The notes beneath the pieces are model-generated. The model had not been told where the DNA came from. It saw only the letters and a list, made by a program, of their open reading frames with translations, and searched no databases. From JAWLGW01 sp964569055 (GTDB taxonomy: Bacteria > Planctomycetota > J058): a stretch of 5,344 bases of DNA. The translations under genes were made by a program, and so were the position numbers. How positions within the stretch are numbered: position 1 is the stretch's first letter; each line of letters starts with the position of its first letter. Below, in pieces: positions 1 through 5,307 of the stretch. Location of the stretch: assembly GCA_964569055.1 (NCBI GenBank), contig CAZMSZ010000475.1, forward strand, positions 1 through 5,344, written 5' to 3'.

Positions 1-52
1 CCCCGCGGCGACGAGGGCGAGCGAGGGCGCGGTCCGAGTTTCGAGACAGAGC

Positions 53-1009
53 CTAATCGAACGCCGGCAGCGTCTGGCTGGCGAGCGCGCGGTACTCCGC
101 CTCGATCCCGGCCAGGATCGCGGCGCAGGGCTCGATCGCGCTCAGCTTGTAGACCGCGGCGCCCGAGTAGATCAGCACGGGCCCCCGCTGCTCGGCGAAG
201 AACGCCTCGCTGAGCGCGAACACCCGCTCCTTGTCCTGGAAGATCTGCTGGACCTCGCCGCTGCGGTTGGCCTGCTTGTAGGCCTTGTTGGCGATGAACC
301 GCATGTTGAGCGTCTCGGTCACGGGCGTGAGCGTCGTCGTGAGCGGGCGGGTGCGGTTGGTCTTGATCACCTGCTCCTTGATCGAGCGGTGGAGCGGCGA
401 CTCCTCCGAGAAGAAGAACCGGGTGCCGAGCTGGACCCCCGCCGCCCCGAGCAGCAGCGCGCGGTGCAGGTCCGCCCCGTCCCACTGGCCGCCCGCGAGC
501 ACCACCGGGACGTCGACCGTCGGGGCGAGCAGATCGAACAGCTGCCGGGTGGTGAAGTGCGAGTTGGCGCCGCCCGACTCGTTCCCCTGCACGATCAGGA
601 CGTCGTAGGGGCGCCCCTCGACCAGGCGGGCGGCCGTGGGGCTGTTGACGCTCACCAGCAGCGTCAGGCCGTGCTCCTCCTTGAGGCGCGCCACCTCGTC
701 GCTCAGCCAGCCGCCGAGCGTGAACATGCGCACGCCGCCCTGGCGGACCAGCGCCTCGACGAGCGCCACGTTGTTCTCGAAGAACGGCACGTTCACCGCG
801 AACGGGCGGCTGGTGCGCCGGCGGATCTCCTCCACCTGCTCCATGACCTTGTCGTAGGTCCGGTAGTGGAAGGTCCCCAGCGTGCCCAGCCCGCCGGCCT
901 CGGACACGGCGGCGACCAGCCGGGCGTCGGAGCCGAAGGTCATGCCGCCCTGCAGGACGGGGAGGCGAACGCCGAGGCGCTCGATCAGGCGCTGCGCGGG
1001 GTGGCTCAT
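53..1009 (-). CDS. Nitronate monooxygenase-like FMN-dependent TIM-barrel oxidoreductase
   Basis: 318 residues, complete, ATG at 1009 and TAG at 53-55. Family knowledge: nitronate monooxygenases (2-nitropropane dioxygenase family, related to FabK enoyl-ACP reductase) are cytoplasmic FMN enzymes that oxidise alkyl nitronates such as propionate-3-nitronate. Seen in the sequence: the N-terminal LPVLQGGM (16-23) and SEAGGLGTLG (36-45), which line the flavin site; AVNVPF (71-76); QGNESGGAN (141-149); and the phosphate-binding segment LAGGQWDG...GAAGVQLGTRF (171-198). The length fits the family (about 310-360). An oddity is that the usual catalytic His of the QGxEAGGH motif is Ala148 here, so the true substrate is uncertain; a reductase or other flavin role is possible. 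No Shine-Dalgarno is visible before the ATG; a TATCAT box about 9 bases upstream could make the message nearly leaderless. It is transcribed away from the nuclease gene. Family sure, exact reaction not. Confidence 0.88.
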   Translation of the reverse strand: MSHPAQRLIERLGVRLPVLQGGMTFGSDARLVAAVSEAGGLGTLGTFHYRTYDKVMEQVEEIRRRTSRPFAVNVPFFENNVALVEALVRQGGVRMFTLGGWLSDEVARLKEEHGLTLLVSVNSPTAARLVEGRPYDVLIVQGNESGGANSHFTTRQLFDLLAPTVDVPVVLAGGQWDGADLHRALLLGAAGVQLGTRFFFSEESPLHRSIKEQVIKTNRTRPLTTTLTPVTETLNMRFIANKAYKQANRSGEVQQIFQDKERVFALSEAFFAEQRGPVLIYSGAAVYKLSAIEPCAAILAGIEAEYRALASQTLPAFD

Positions 1010-1119
1010 GGCGGCGCATGATACGGCCCGCCCAGCGCGCGGCCAGCCTCGCGCGTCGGGCGGGCCTCGAAGCGTCGAACCCGAACGTTACCCTGACGCC
1101 CTCCTTACGGAGGCGCGCC
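1010..1119. promoter_or_regulatory. Divergent intergenic region between the oxidoreductase and nuclease genes
   Basis: About 110 bp lie between the two divergent start codons, so promoters for both genes should be here. On the minus strand, TATCAT (complement of 1018-1023) matches the -10 consensus at five of six bases, but no convincing -35 stands 17 bp upstream. On the plus strand only weak candidates exist, such as TACCCT at 1089-1094. The right end carries the nuclease ribosome binding site and its hairpin. An upstream in-frame ATG for the nuclease at 1018 was not chosen: it lacks a Shine-Dalgarno and would add an arginine-rich 34-residue extension unlike the family start. Confidence 0.4.
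1100..1113 (+). promoter_or_regulatory. Nuclease ribosome binding site within a small hairpin
   Basis: GGAGG at 1109-1113 stands six bases before the ATG at 1120, a near-ideal Shine-Dalgarno that decides the start. Directly upstream, CCTCC at 1100-1104 is its exact reverse complement, separated by TTAC. The RNA could form a 5-bp stem with a 4-base loop that hides the ribosome binding site. The sequence is seen; regulation through it is inference. Confidence 0.5.
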
Positions 1120-1980
1120 ATGAGCTTCGACGAGGACTTCTACGAGCTCGCCACCCGATTCCCCCGGGCGGCCCTGGCGCTGGCTGGGATCGTGAGCGAT
1201 TGCGAGTACCGGACCGAGGCGGTCGAGGTCAAGCGGACGCGCCGGATCGACGTCCTGTTCCAGCCCGCCGAGCCGGGCGCCGGCCCGACGGTGTATCTGG
1301 AGTTCCAGGCGCGGCACGACCCCGAGATCGAGCGGAACCTGCTCGAGAAGGTGGTCCTGCACAGCGTCAAGGAACGCAGCTTCGAGGACGTCCTGGCGGT
1401 GATCCTCTACACCGAGGGCCGGCTCCGCCGCTCGGCCCTCCCGGCCGACATTGGGCCGAGCGCCGCGCCGGTGGTGCGCTTCGAGCCGCTGCGCGTGGTG
1501 CTGGACGAGTGCTCGCCCGCGCTCCTCGAGGCCGAGGGCCCGATCGGTTGGATCGTGCTGCCGCTCGTCGGCCGAGCCGAGGAGGTCGCCGCTCGCGCCG
1601 GGGAGTGGCACGAGCGCTTGCAGCACGCGCCCGAGCTCGCGGACGAGCAGCGCCGGTCTGCGGTGGAGCTCTTCGTCCGGCTCCTGGCGGATCGGCTGGG
1701 TAACATGGACGTGAGCGAGCTGCTCGCGAGAGGAGAGCGGGCCATGGAAGACACGGTGACCGGTCAGCGGCTGATCGAGCGGGGGATCGAGCGGGGAATC
1801 GAGCGCGAGCGCCGGGAGTCGGTGATCCGTGTGCTCGGGGCGCGATTCGGCGCCGTGCCGGCGGAGGTCGTCGCTCGCCTGGGGGAGCTCCGCGATCTGG
1901 AGGCGCTCGAGCGTCTCGTGATCTGCGCCGCCACGACCGAGTCGCTCGCCGCGTTCGAGACGGAGCTCGCCCGCACCTAG
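1120..1980 (+). CDS. Rpn/DUF2887-like PD-(D/E)XK nuclease with DUF4351-like C-terminal tail
   Basis: 286 residues from the ATG at 1120. Family knowledge: Rpn (recombination-promoting nuclease) and DUF2887 proteins, often annotated as putative transposases, are PD-(D/E)XK DNA endonucleases; E. coli members are toxic and have been linked to phage defence. Seen here: a short helical N-terminus (MSFDEDFYELATRFP), then the nuclease core AVEVKRTRRIDVLF (34-47) with likely active-site Glu36 and Asp44, and YLEFQ (59-63) giving Glu61-x-Gln63, the Q variant of ExK common in this superfamily. VLAVILYTE (91-99) is the next core strand. Residues about 170-200 are helical. The tail has GIERGIERER repeats (222-231) followed by a DUF4351-like helical segment (about 232-280). 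Internal ATG at 1744 with AGGAG may give a separate 78-residue product. The PHP gene follows after 37 bp. Family assignment is by motif reading; neither substrate nor defence role is shown. Confidence 0.8.
   Translation: MSFDEDFYELATRFPRAALALAGIVSDCEYRTEAVEVKRTRRIDVLFQPAEPGAGPTVYLEFQARHDPEIERNLLEKVVLHSVKERSFEDVLAVILYTEGRLRRSALPADIGPSAAPVVRFEPLRVVLDECSPALLEAEGPIGWIVLPLVGRAEEVAARAGEWHERLQHAPELADEQRRSAVELFVRLLADRLGNMDVSELLARGERAMEDTVTGQRLIERGIERGIERERRESVIRVLGARFGAVPAEVVARLGELRDLEALERLVICAATTESLAAFETELART
1731..1980 (+). CDS. Possible internally translated C-terminal small protein (RpnS-like)
   Basis: AGGAG at 1731-1735 lies eight bases before an in-frame ATG at 1744 (Met209 of the nuclease). 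Translation from there would give 78 residues (1744-1980): the IERG repeats plus the DUF4351-like helical tail, with no nuclease residues. In E. coli, Rpn genes are reported to produce such small C-terminal proteins from internal starts, and these block the toxicity of the full-length protein. Here only the signal and frame are seen; actual translation and antitoxin activity are inference. Another in-frame ATG at 1705 has a poorer upstream sequence. It is nested in the nuclease gene, so it may simply be chance purine richness in a Glu/Arg-coding stretch. Confidence 0.35.
1773..1808 (+). repeat. In-frame 12-bp tandem repeat encoding IERG
   Basis: GATCGAGCGGGG occurs twice exactly (1773-1784, 1785-1796), followed by a diverged third copy at 1797-1808 (AATCGAGCGCGA). 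Because the unit is 12 bp, gain or loss of a copy keeps the frame; the protein reads IERG-IERG-IERE. Such charged repeats at the junction before the C-terminal domain are common in Rpn/DUF4351 proteins and probably form a helix or linker. Confidence 0.85.
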
Positions 1981-2017
1981 CGACGAAGCCACGGGCGGCC
2001 CGCGCTACCATGGCGGC

Positions 2018-2848
2018 GTGCACGGCGTGGTCGACCTCCACCTCCACAGCGACGCCTCGGACGGGCTGCTCCCCCCAGGCCAGCTGGCGCGGCGGGCCGC
2101 CAAGGAGGGGCTGCGCACGATCGCGCTCAGCGACCACGACACCACCGCGGGCCTGGCCGAGGCGCGGGCCGCGGCGCCGGCCGAGCTGGAGCTGGTGCCC
2201 GCGATCGAGCTGACCTGCCGCGTGCGGGCCGGGGCGCTCGGCACCGTGCACGTGCTCGGCTACGGGGTCGACCCGGCGTCGCCCGAGCTGGAGGCCGCCG
2301 GCCGGCGCAACCGGCTGGCGAAGCGGGCGCAGGTCCGGGCGATCGTGGACGACCTGCGCGCCCGCGAGCGGATCGACCTGGCCTGGGACGAGGTGGCGGG
2401 CGGTCGCCCGGAGGACGGCTACCTCGGCCGGCACCACGTGGCGGGCGCGCTGGTGCGGCGCGGGCTGGCGCGCTCGCGCGGCAAGGCCTTCCGGCGCTAC
2501 CTCAAGAGCGAGCGGGTGCCGGCGGTGGACGTGATCCCGGCGGCCGAGGCGGTCGCCGCGCTCCGGGCGGCCGGCGGGCTGGTGGTGCTGGCGCACCCCA
2601 CCCGGATCGACCTGCAGCACCACCTCAAGCCGTTGCTGGCGCTCGGGATCGACGGGCTGGAGGCCCACAGGGCGCGTCAGGTCGCGGCCGACCGGGAGCG
2701 GATCCTGGCGCTCGCGGCGCGGCATGGGCTGCTGGTGAGCGGCGGCTCGGACTGGCATGGGCACCACCCCGAGCCACCCCTCGGCCACTGGCGGCCGCCC
2801 CCCGGCGCCCTCGCCCCCCTGCTCGAGGCGGTCCGCGCCCGCGGTTGA
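2018..2848 (+). CDS. PHP-domain phosphoesterase, YciV / RNase AM / nucleoside 3',5'-bisphosphate phosphatase type
   Basis: 276 residues, GTG start at 2018, TGA at 2846-2848. Family knowledge: this PHP branch contains cytoplasmic metal-dependent enzymes that hydrolyse phosphate esters, including 3',5'-nucleoside bisphosphates such as pAp, and trim RNA 5' ends (E. coli YciV/RNase AM). All expected metal ligands are visible: DLHLHSDASDG (6-16; His8, His10, Asp15), LSDHDT (37-42; Asp39, His40), Glu64 in PAIELTC, His78, His140 in GRHHVAG, His193 in VLAHPTR, and the C-terminal GSDWHG (243-248; Asp245, His247). Length is normal. The start is chosen because the first PHP motif begins at residue 6; GTG at 2027 would also keep it, while the ATG at 2010 is out of frame. 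The ribosome site is weak (GGCGG). It lies 37 bp after the nuclease with no terminator between, so co-transcription is likely. Class sure, substrate inferred. Confidence 0.9.
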   Translation: MHGVVDLHLHSDASDGLLPPGQLARRAAKEGLRTIALSDHDTTAGLAEARAAAPAELELVPAIELTCRVRAGALGTVHVLGYGVDPASPELEAAGRRNRLAKRAQVRAIVDDLRARERIDLAWDEVAGGRPEDGYLGRHHVAGALVRRGLARSRGKAFRRYLKSERVPAVDVIPAAEAVAALRAAGGLVVLAHPTRIDLQHHLKPLLALGIDGLEAHRARQVAADRERILALAARHGLLVSGGSDWHGHHPEPPLGHWRPPPGALAPLLEAVRARG

Positions 2849-2936
2849 CTCGTCGGTGCTTCGCGTCGAGGCAACCCGGCCGTATCCTCTGCGGCTGGTC
2901 GGCGGAGAAGCTTCATAGCTTCGGGGGGCCCGCGCC
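2849..2936 (+). promoter_or_regulatory. Leader region of the GCS2-CBS gene with a weak promoter candidate
   Basis: This 88-bp gap is long enough for an independent promoter. A weak candidate is TTCGCG (2860-2865) and TATCCT (2883-2888), 17 bp apart, matching three and four consensus bases. TTGACT at 2845-2850 is a good -35 by itself but has no -10 at proper distance. Transcription from the candidate would start near 2895 and give a leader of about 42 bases containing the hairpin at 2907-2922. The G run at 2923-2928, eight bases before the GTG, is the probable Shine-Dalgarno. Confidence 0.25.
2907..2922 (+). repeat. Perfect 6-bp inverted repeat in the leader of the GCS2-CBS gene
   Basis: GAAGCT-TCAT-AGCTTC forms a 6-bp stem with a 4-base loop, followed directly by six Gs and then the GTG at 2937. 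It lacks a downstream U run, so it is not a standard intrinsic terminator for the PHP gene. It could be a leader stem or a palindromic protein-binding site. No bound factor can be named. Confidence 0.55.
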
Positions 2937-4886
2937 GTGGGCGAACAGCACGTCAACGGGAAGAACCAGCCGGCAGACCTGCGCGCGTTCATGCGCTGCC
3001 TGCTCAACGACGTCCGCGCGCTCGAGGCCATGCTCGCCGAGGGCATGATCGAGAGCGGGGTGCGCCGCCTGGGGGCGGAGCAGGAGGTCGTGCTGGTGGA
3101 GGGGGCCTACCGCCCCGCCCCGATCAACCTGCGCGTGCTCGAGGCGCTCGACGACCGCAGCTTCACCACCGAGCTGCCCAAGTTCAACGTCGAGCTCAAC
3201 CTCGACCCGCTGCGCCTCGGGGGCGACTGCCTGTCGCAGCTCGAGCGCAACCTCAACGCCAAGGTCGACAAGCTGCGGCGCGCGGTGCGCGGCCTGGGCG
3301 CCGACATCGTGCTCGCGGGGATCCTGCCCACGCTGCGGCTGTCCGACATCGACCTCGACAACATGACGCCCAAGCAGCGCTACTACGCGCTGAACGACGC
3401 GCTCAGCCGGCTGCGCGGGACGTCCTACGAGCTGCGGATCAACGGCGCCGACGAGCTGATCGTCAAGCACGACACCGTGATGCTCGAGGCCTGCAACACC
3501 AGCTTCCAAGTCCACATGCAGGTCGATCCGCACGAGTTCGCGACGCACTACAACGCCGCCCAGGCGATCGCGGCGCCGGTGCTCGCCGCCGGCACCAACT
3601 CACCGATCCTGTTCGGCCGCCGGCTGTGGAAGGAGACCCGCGTCGCGGTGTTCCAGCAGGCGATCGACACGCGCACCTCGAGCTACTACCTGCAGGACCA
3701 CAGCTCGCGCGTGCACTTCGGCCGCCGCTGGCTGGAGCGCTCCGCGCTCGAGCTGTTCCACGAGGACATCGCGCGGTTCCGGGTGCTCCTCGGCAGCGAG
3801 CAGGCCCCGCAGGACCCGTTCGCCGCGCTGGCCGAGGGGCACACGCCGCGCCTCCAGGCGCTGTCGCTGCACAACAGCACCGTGTACCGCTGGAACCGCG
3901 CCTGCTACGGCGTGTACGAGGGCAGGCCGCACCTCCGGATCGAGAACCGGGTGCTCCCGGCCGGCCCGAGCCCGCACGACGAGGTCGCCAACGCGGCGTT
4001 CTGGCTGGGCCTGATGGTCGCGATCCCGCGGGCGATCGGCGACGTGGCGCGACGGCTCCCGTTCGAGGCGGCGCGCCACAACTTCCTGACCGTCGCGCGG
4101 CGCGGGCTCGGCTCGCAGATCAACTGGTTCGACAACCGCATGGTCCCGGCCGGCGCGCTGATCCTCGACGAGCTGCTCCCCCTCGCCCATCAGGGCCTCG
4201 AGACGGCCGGCGTCGACGCCGCCGACCGCGACCGCTTCCTCGGCACGATCGAGGCGCGCGTGCGCACCAACCGCACCGGCTCCAGCTGGATCCTCGACTC
4301 GCTCGACCGCATGCAGAACCGGGGCACGCTCAGCCAGCAGCTGTGCGCCCTGACCGCGGCCACGATCGCCCACCAGGAGGAGGGGCGGCCGGTGCACGAG
4401 TGGCCCCTGGCGCGCTTGACGGCGGTCGCCTCCTCCTGGAAGCAGAGCTACATGCGCGTCGACCAGATCATGCAGACCGACGTCGTGGCCGTGAACCAGG
4501 AGGAGCTCGTCGAGCTCGTGGCCCGCGTCATGGACTGGAACAACATCCGCTACGTGCCGGTCGAGGACGACCGCGGCCACCTCGTGGGCCTGGTCAGCCA
4601 CCGCGCCATGCTCCGCCACCTCGCCTGCGCCTCGTGCGCCGGCCAGGGCGAGGAGCGCCTGCTGATCCCGGTCAAGGAGATCATGCACCGCCTCGACGAC
4701 GAGCTGTTCACCGTCAGCCCCGACACGCTCACGCTCGACGCCCTCGAGCTGATGCGCACCCACCGCGTGGGCTGCCTGCCCGTGGCCAAGGACGGCCGAC
4801 TGGTCGGCATGCTCACCGAGCGCAACTTCATGACGATCGCGGGGCAGCTCCTCGAGCAGAAGCTGCGCGAGGAGCACGAGAGGTAG
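2937..4886 (+). CDS. GCS2-type glutamate-cysteine ligase-like protein fused to paired CBS domains
   Basis: 649 residues, GTG start at 2937 behind a G-rich ribosome site; Met19 (2991) is an alternative start. Residues about 40-480 resemble the GCS2 carboxylate-amine ligase family, whose members join an amine to the gamma-carboxylate of glutamate using ATP. Visible motifs: RRLGAEQEVVL (43-53), KFNVELNLDP (82-91), HDTVMLEACNTSFQVHMQVD (178-197), AGTNSPILFGRR (218-229) and LRIENRVLPAGPS (333-345). The C-terminus has two CBS motifs, 507-562 (RVDQIMQTDVVAVN... LVGLVSH) and 578-639 (PVKEIMHRLDDELFTVS... LVGMLTERN); such pairs usually bind adenine nucleotides and regulate attached enzymes. The linker contains CASC (564-567). 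No signal peptide or membrane segment is seen. It is much longer than stand-alone YbdK-type ligases (about 370). The substrate is unknown, so it should not be called glutathione synthesis with certainty. The repeat array begins four bases after the stop. Confidence 0.85.
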   Translation: MGEQHVNGKNQPADLRAFMRCLLNDVRALEAMLAEGMIESGVRRLGAEQEVVLVEGAYRPAPINLRVLEALDDRSFTTELPKFNVELNLDPLRLGGDCLSQLERNLNAKVDKLRRAVRGLGADIVLAGILPTLRLSDIDLDNMTPKQRYYALNDALSRLRGTSYELRINGADELIVKHDTVMLEACNTSFQVHMQVDPHEFATHYNAAQAIAAPVLAAGTNSPILFGRRLWKETRVAVFQQAIDTRTSSYYLQDHSSRVHFGRRWLERSALELFHEDIARFRVLLGSEQAPQDPFAALAEGHTPRLQALSLHNSTVYRWNRACYGVYEGRPHLRIENRVLPAGPSPHDEVANAAFWLGLMVAIPRAIGDVARRLPFEAARHNFLTVARRGLGSQINWFDNRMVPAGALILDELLPLAHQGLETAGVDAADRDRFLGTIEARVRTNRTGSSWILDSLDRMQNRGTLSQQLCALTAATIAHQEEGRPVHEWPLARLTAVASSWKQSYMRVDQIMQTDVVAVNQEELVELVARVMDWNNIRYVPVEDDRGHLVGLVSHRAMLRHLACASCAGQGEERLLIPVKEIMHRLDDELFTVSPDTLTLDALELMRTHRVGCLPVAKDGRLVGMLTERNFMTIAGQLLEQKLREEHER

Positions 4887-4890
4887 GGGG

Positions 4891-5307
4891 GAGCTGTCGC
4901 TCGCGAGTTCGGCTGCCTGGCGTGAGGAGAGACCGCCAAGGCTGTCGCTGGGGAGGTCGGCTCCCTGACCTGAAGAGAAACCGCCAAGAGCTGTCGCTGG
5001 CTTGGTCGGCTCCCTGACCTGAAGAATTTGACCGCCAAGAGCGCCAAGGAAGAGCTGTCGCTGGATTGGTCGGCTCCCTGGCATGAGAAACCGCCAAGAG
5101 CTGTCGCTGGCTTGGTCGGCTCCCTGGCCTGGAGAGAAATCGCCACGAGCTGTCGCTGGCTTGGTCGGCTCCCTGGCCTGAAGATTTGACCGCCAAGAGC
5201 GCCAAGACCGCCAAGGAAGGGCTGTCGCTGGCTTGGTCGGCTCCCTGGCCTGAAGAATTGACCGCCAAGAGCGCCAAGAGCGCCAAGGAAGAGCTGTCGC
5301 TGGCGAG
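4891..5307. repeat. Nested higher-order tandem repeat array (seven full units plus a partial eighth)
   Basis: CTGTCGCT recurs at 4894, 4942, 4991, 5055, 5101, 5150, 5222 and 5294, giving unit lengths of 48, 49, 64, 46, 49, 72 and 72 bp. Each unit has a core of about 35 bp (CTGTCGCTGGCTTGGTCGG, then CTCCCTGGCCTGAAGA) followed by one, two or three copies of a 9-bp motif, CGCCAAGAG/CGCCAAGAC/CGCCAAGGA. Short units (A) carry GAGAAACCGCCAAGAG-like tails; long units (B) carry AATTTGACCGCC-type tails. The order is A-A-B, A-A-B, B. GGTCGGCTCCCTG is exact in units 2-7, while units 1 and 8 at the edges are diverged. The unit lengths are mostly not multiples of three, so it does not encode a repeat protein. 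No gene is present in this stretch. Function unknown. Confidence 0.92.
4984..5005 (+). other. Recurring imperfect hairpin across repeat-unit junctions
   Basis: At the junction of units 2 and 3, CCAAGAGC (4984-4991) can pair with GCT (4996-4998) and CTTGG (5001-5005) around a TGTC loop, leaving a two-base GG bulge: eight pairs in all. The same structure is possible at the unit 4-5 junction (5094-5115); at the unit 5-6 junction CCACGAGC spoils one pair. It is a predicted fold, with no evidence of transcription. Confidence 0.4.

Noticed and set aside
389..1021. Plus-strand open frames opposite the oxidoreductase
   Set aside because: They are antisense to a gene with intact FMN-binding motifs and show no family resemblance.
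1018..1119. N-terminal extension of the nuclease from ATG 1018
   Set aside because: There is no ribosome site; the extension is Arg/Ala-rich, and the ATG at 1120 has GGAGG at ideal spacing and a family-like N-terminus.
1994..2004. CGGGC-G-GCCCG palindrome between nuclease and PHP genes as a terminator
   Set aside because: A one-base loop cannot form as a full stem and no U run follows.
2010..2213. Small plus-strand frame starting at ATG 2010
   Set aside because: It is out of frame with the PHP gene, Arg/Pro/Thr-rich, and overlaps codons for the metal-binding motifs.
2845..2850. TTGACT as a -35 promoter element for the ligase gene
   Set aside because: No -10 is found about 17 bp downstream; the nearest TATCCT is 32 bp away, too far.
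1367..3046. Long minus-strand open frame (559 codons)
   Set aside because: It is antisense to the nuclease tail, the entire PHP gene and the ligase start, all with clear motifs; the translation is low-complexity Arg/Ala/Pro typical of antisense high-GC DNA.
3600..5084. Long minus-strand open frame (494 codons) and a plus-strand frame at 3626-5017
   Set aside because: Both are shadows of the GCS2-CBS gene; they have His/Val/Arg- or Arg/Pro-rich composition and no motifs, and run into the repeat array.
4828..5286. Minus-strand open frame of 152 codons through the repeat array
   Set aside because: The repeat units are mostly not multiples of three, so the frame changes from unit to unit; it has no recognisable domain and overlaps the end of the ligase gene.
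4891..5307. CRISPR array
   Set aside because: The segments between cores are themselves repeats of CGCCAAGAG, not unique spacers; unit lengths vary from 46 to 72 and no cas gene is near.
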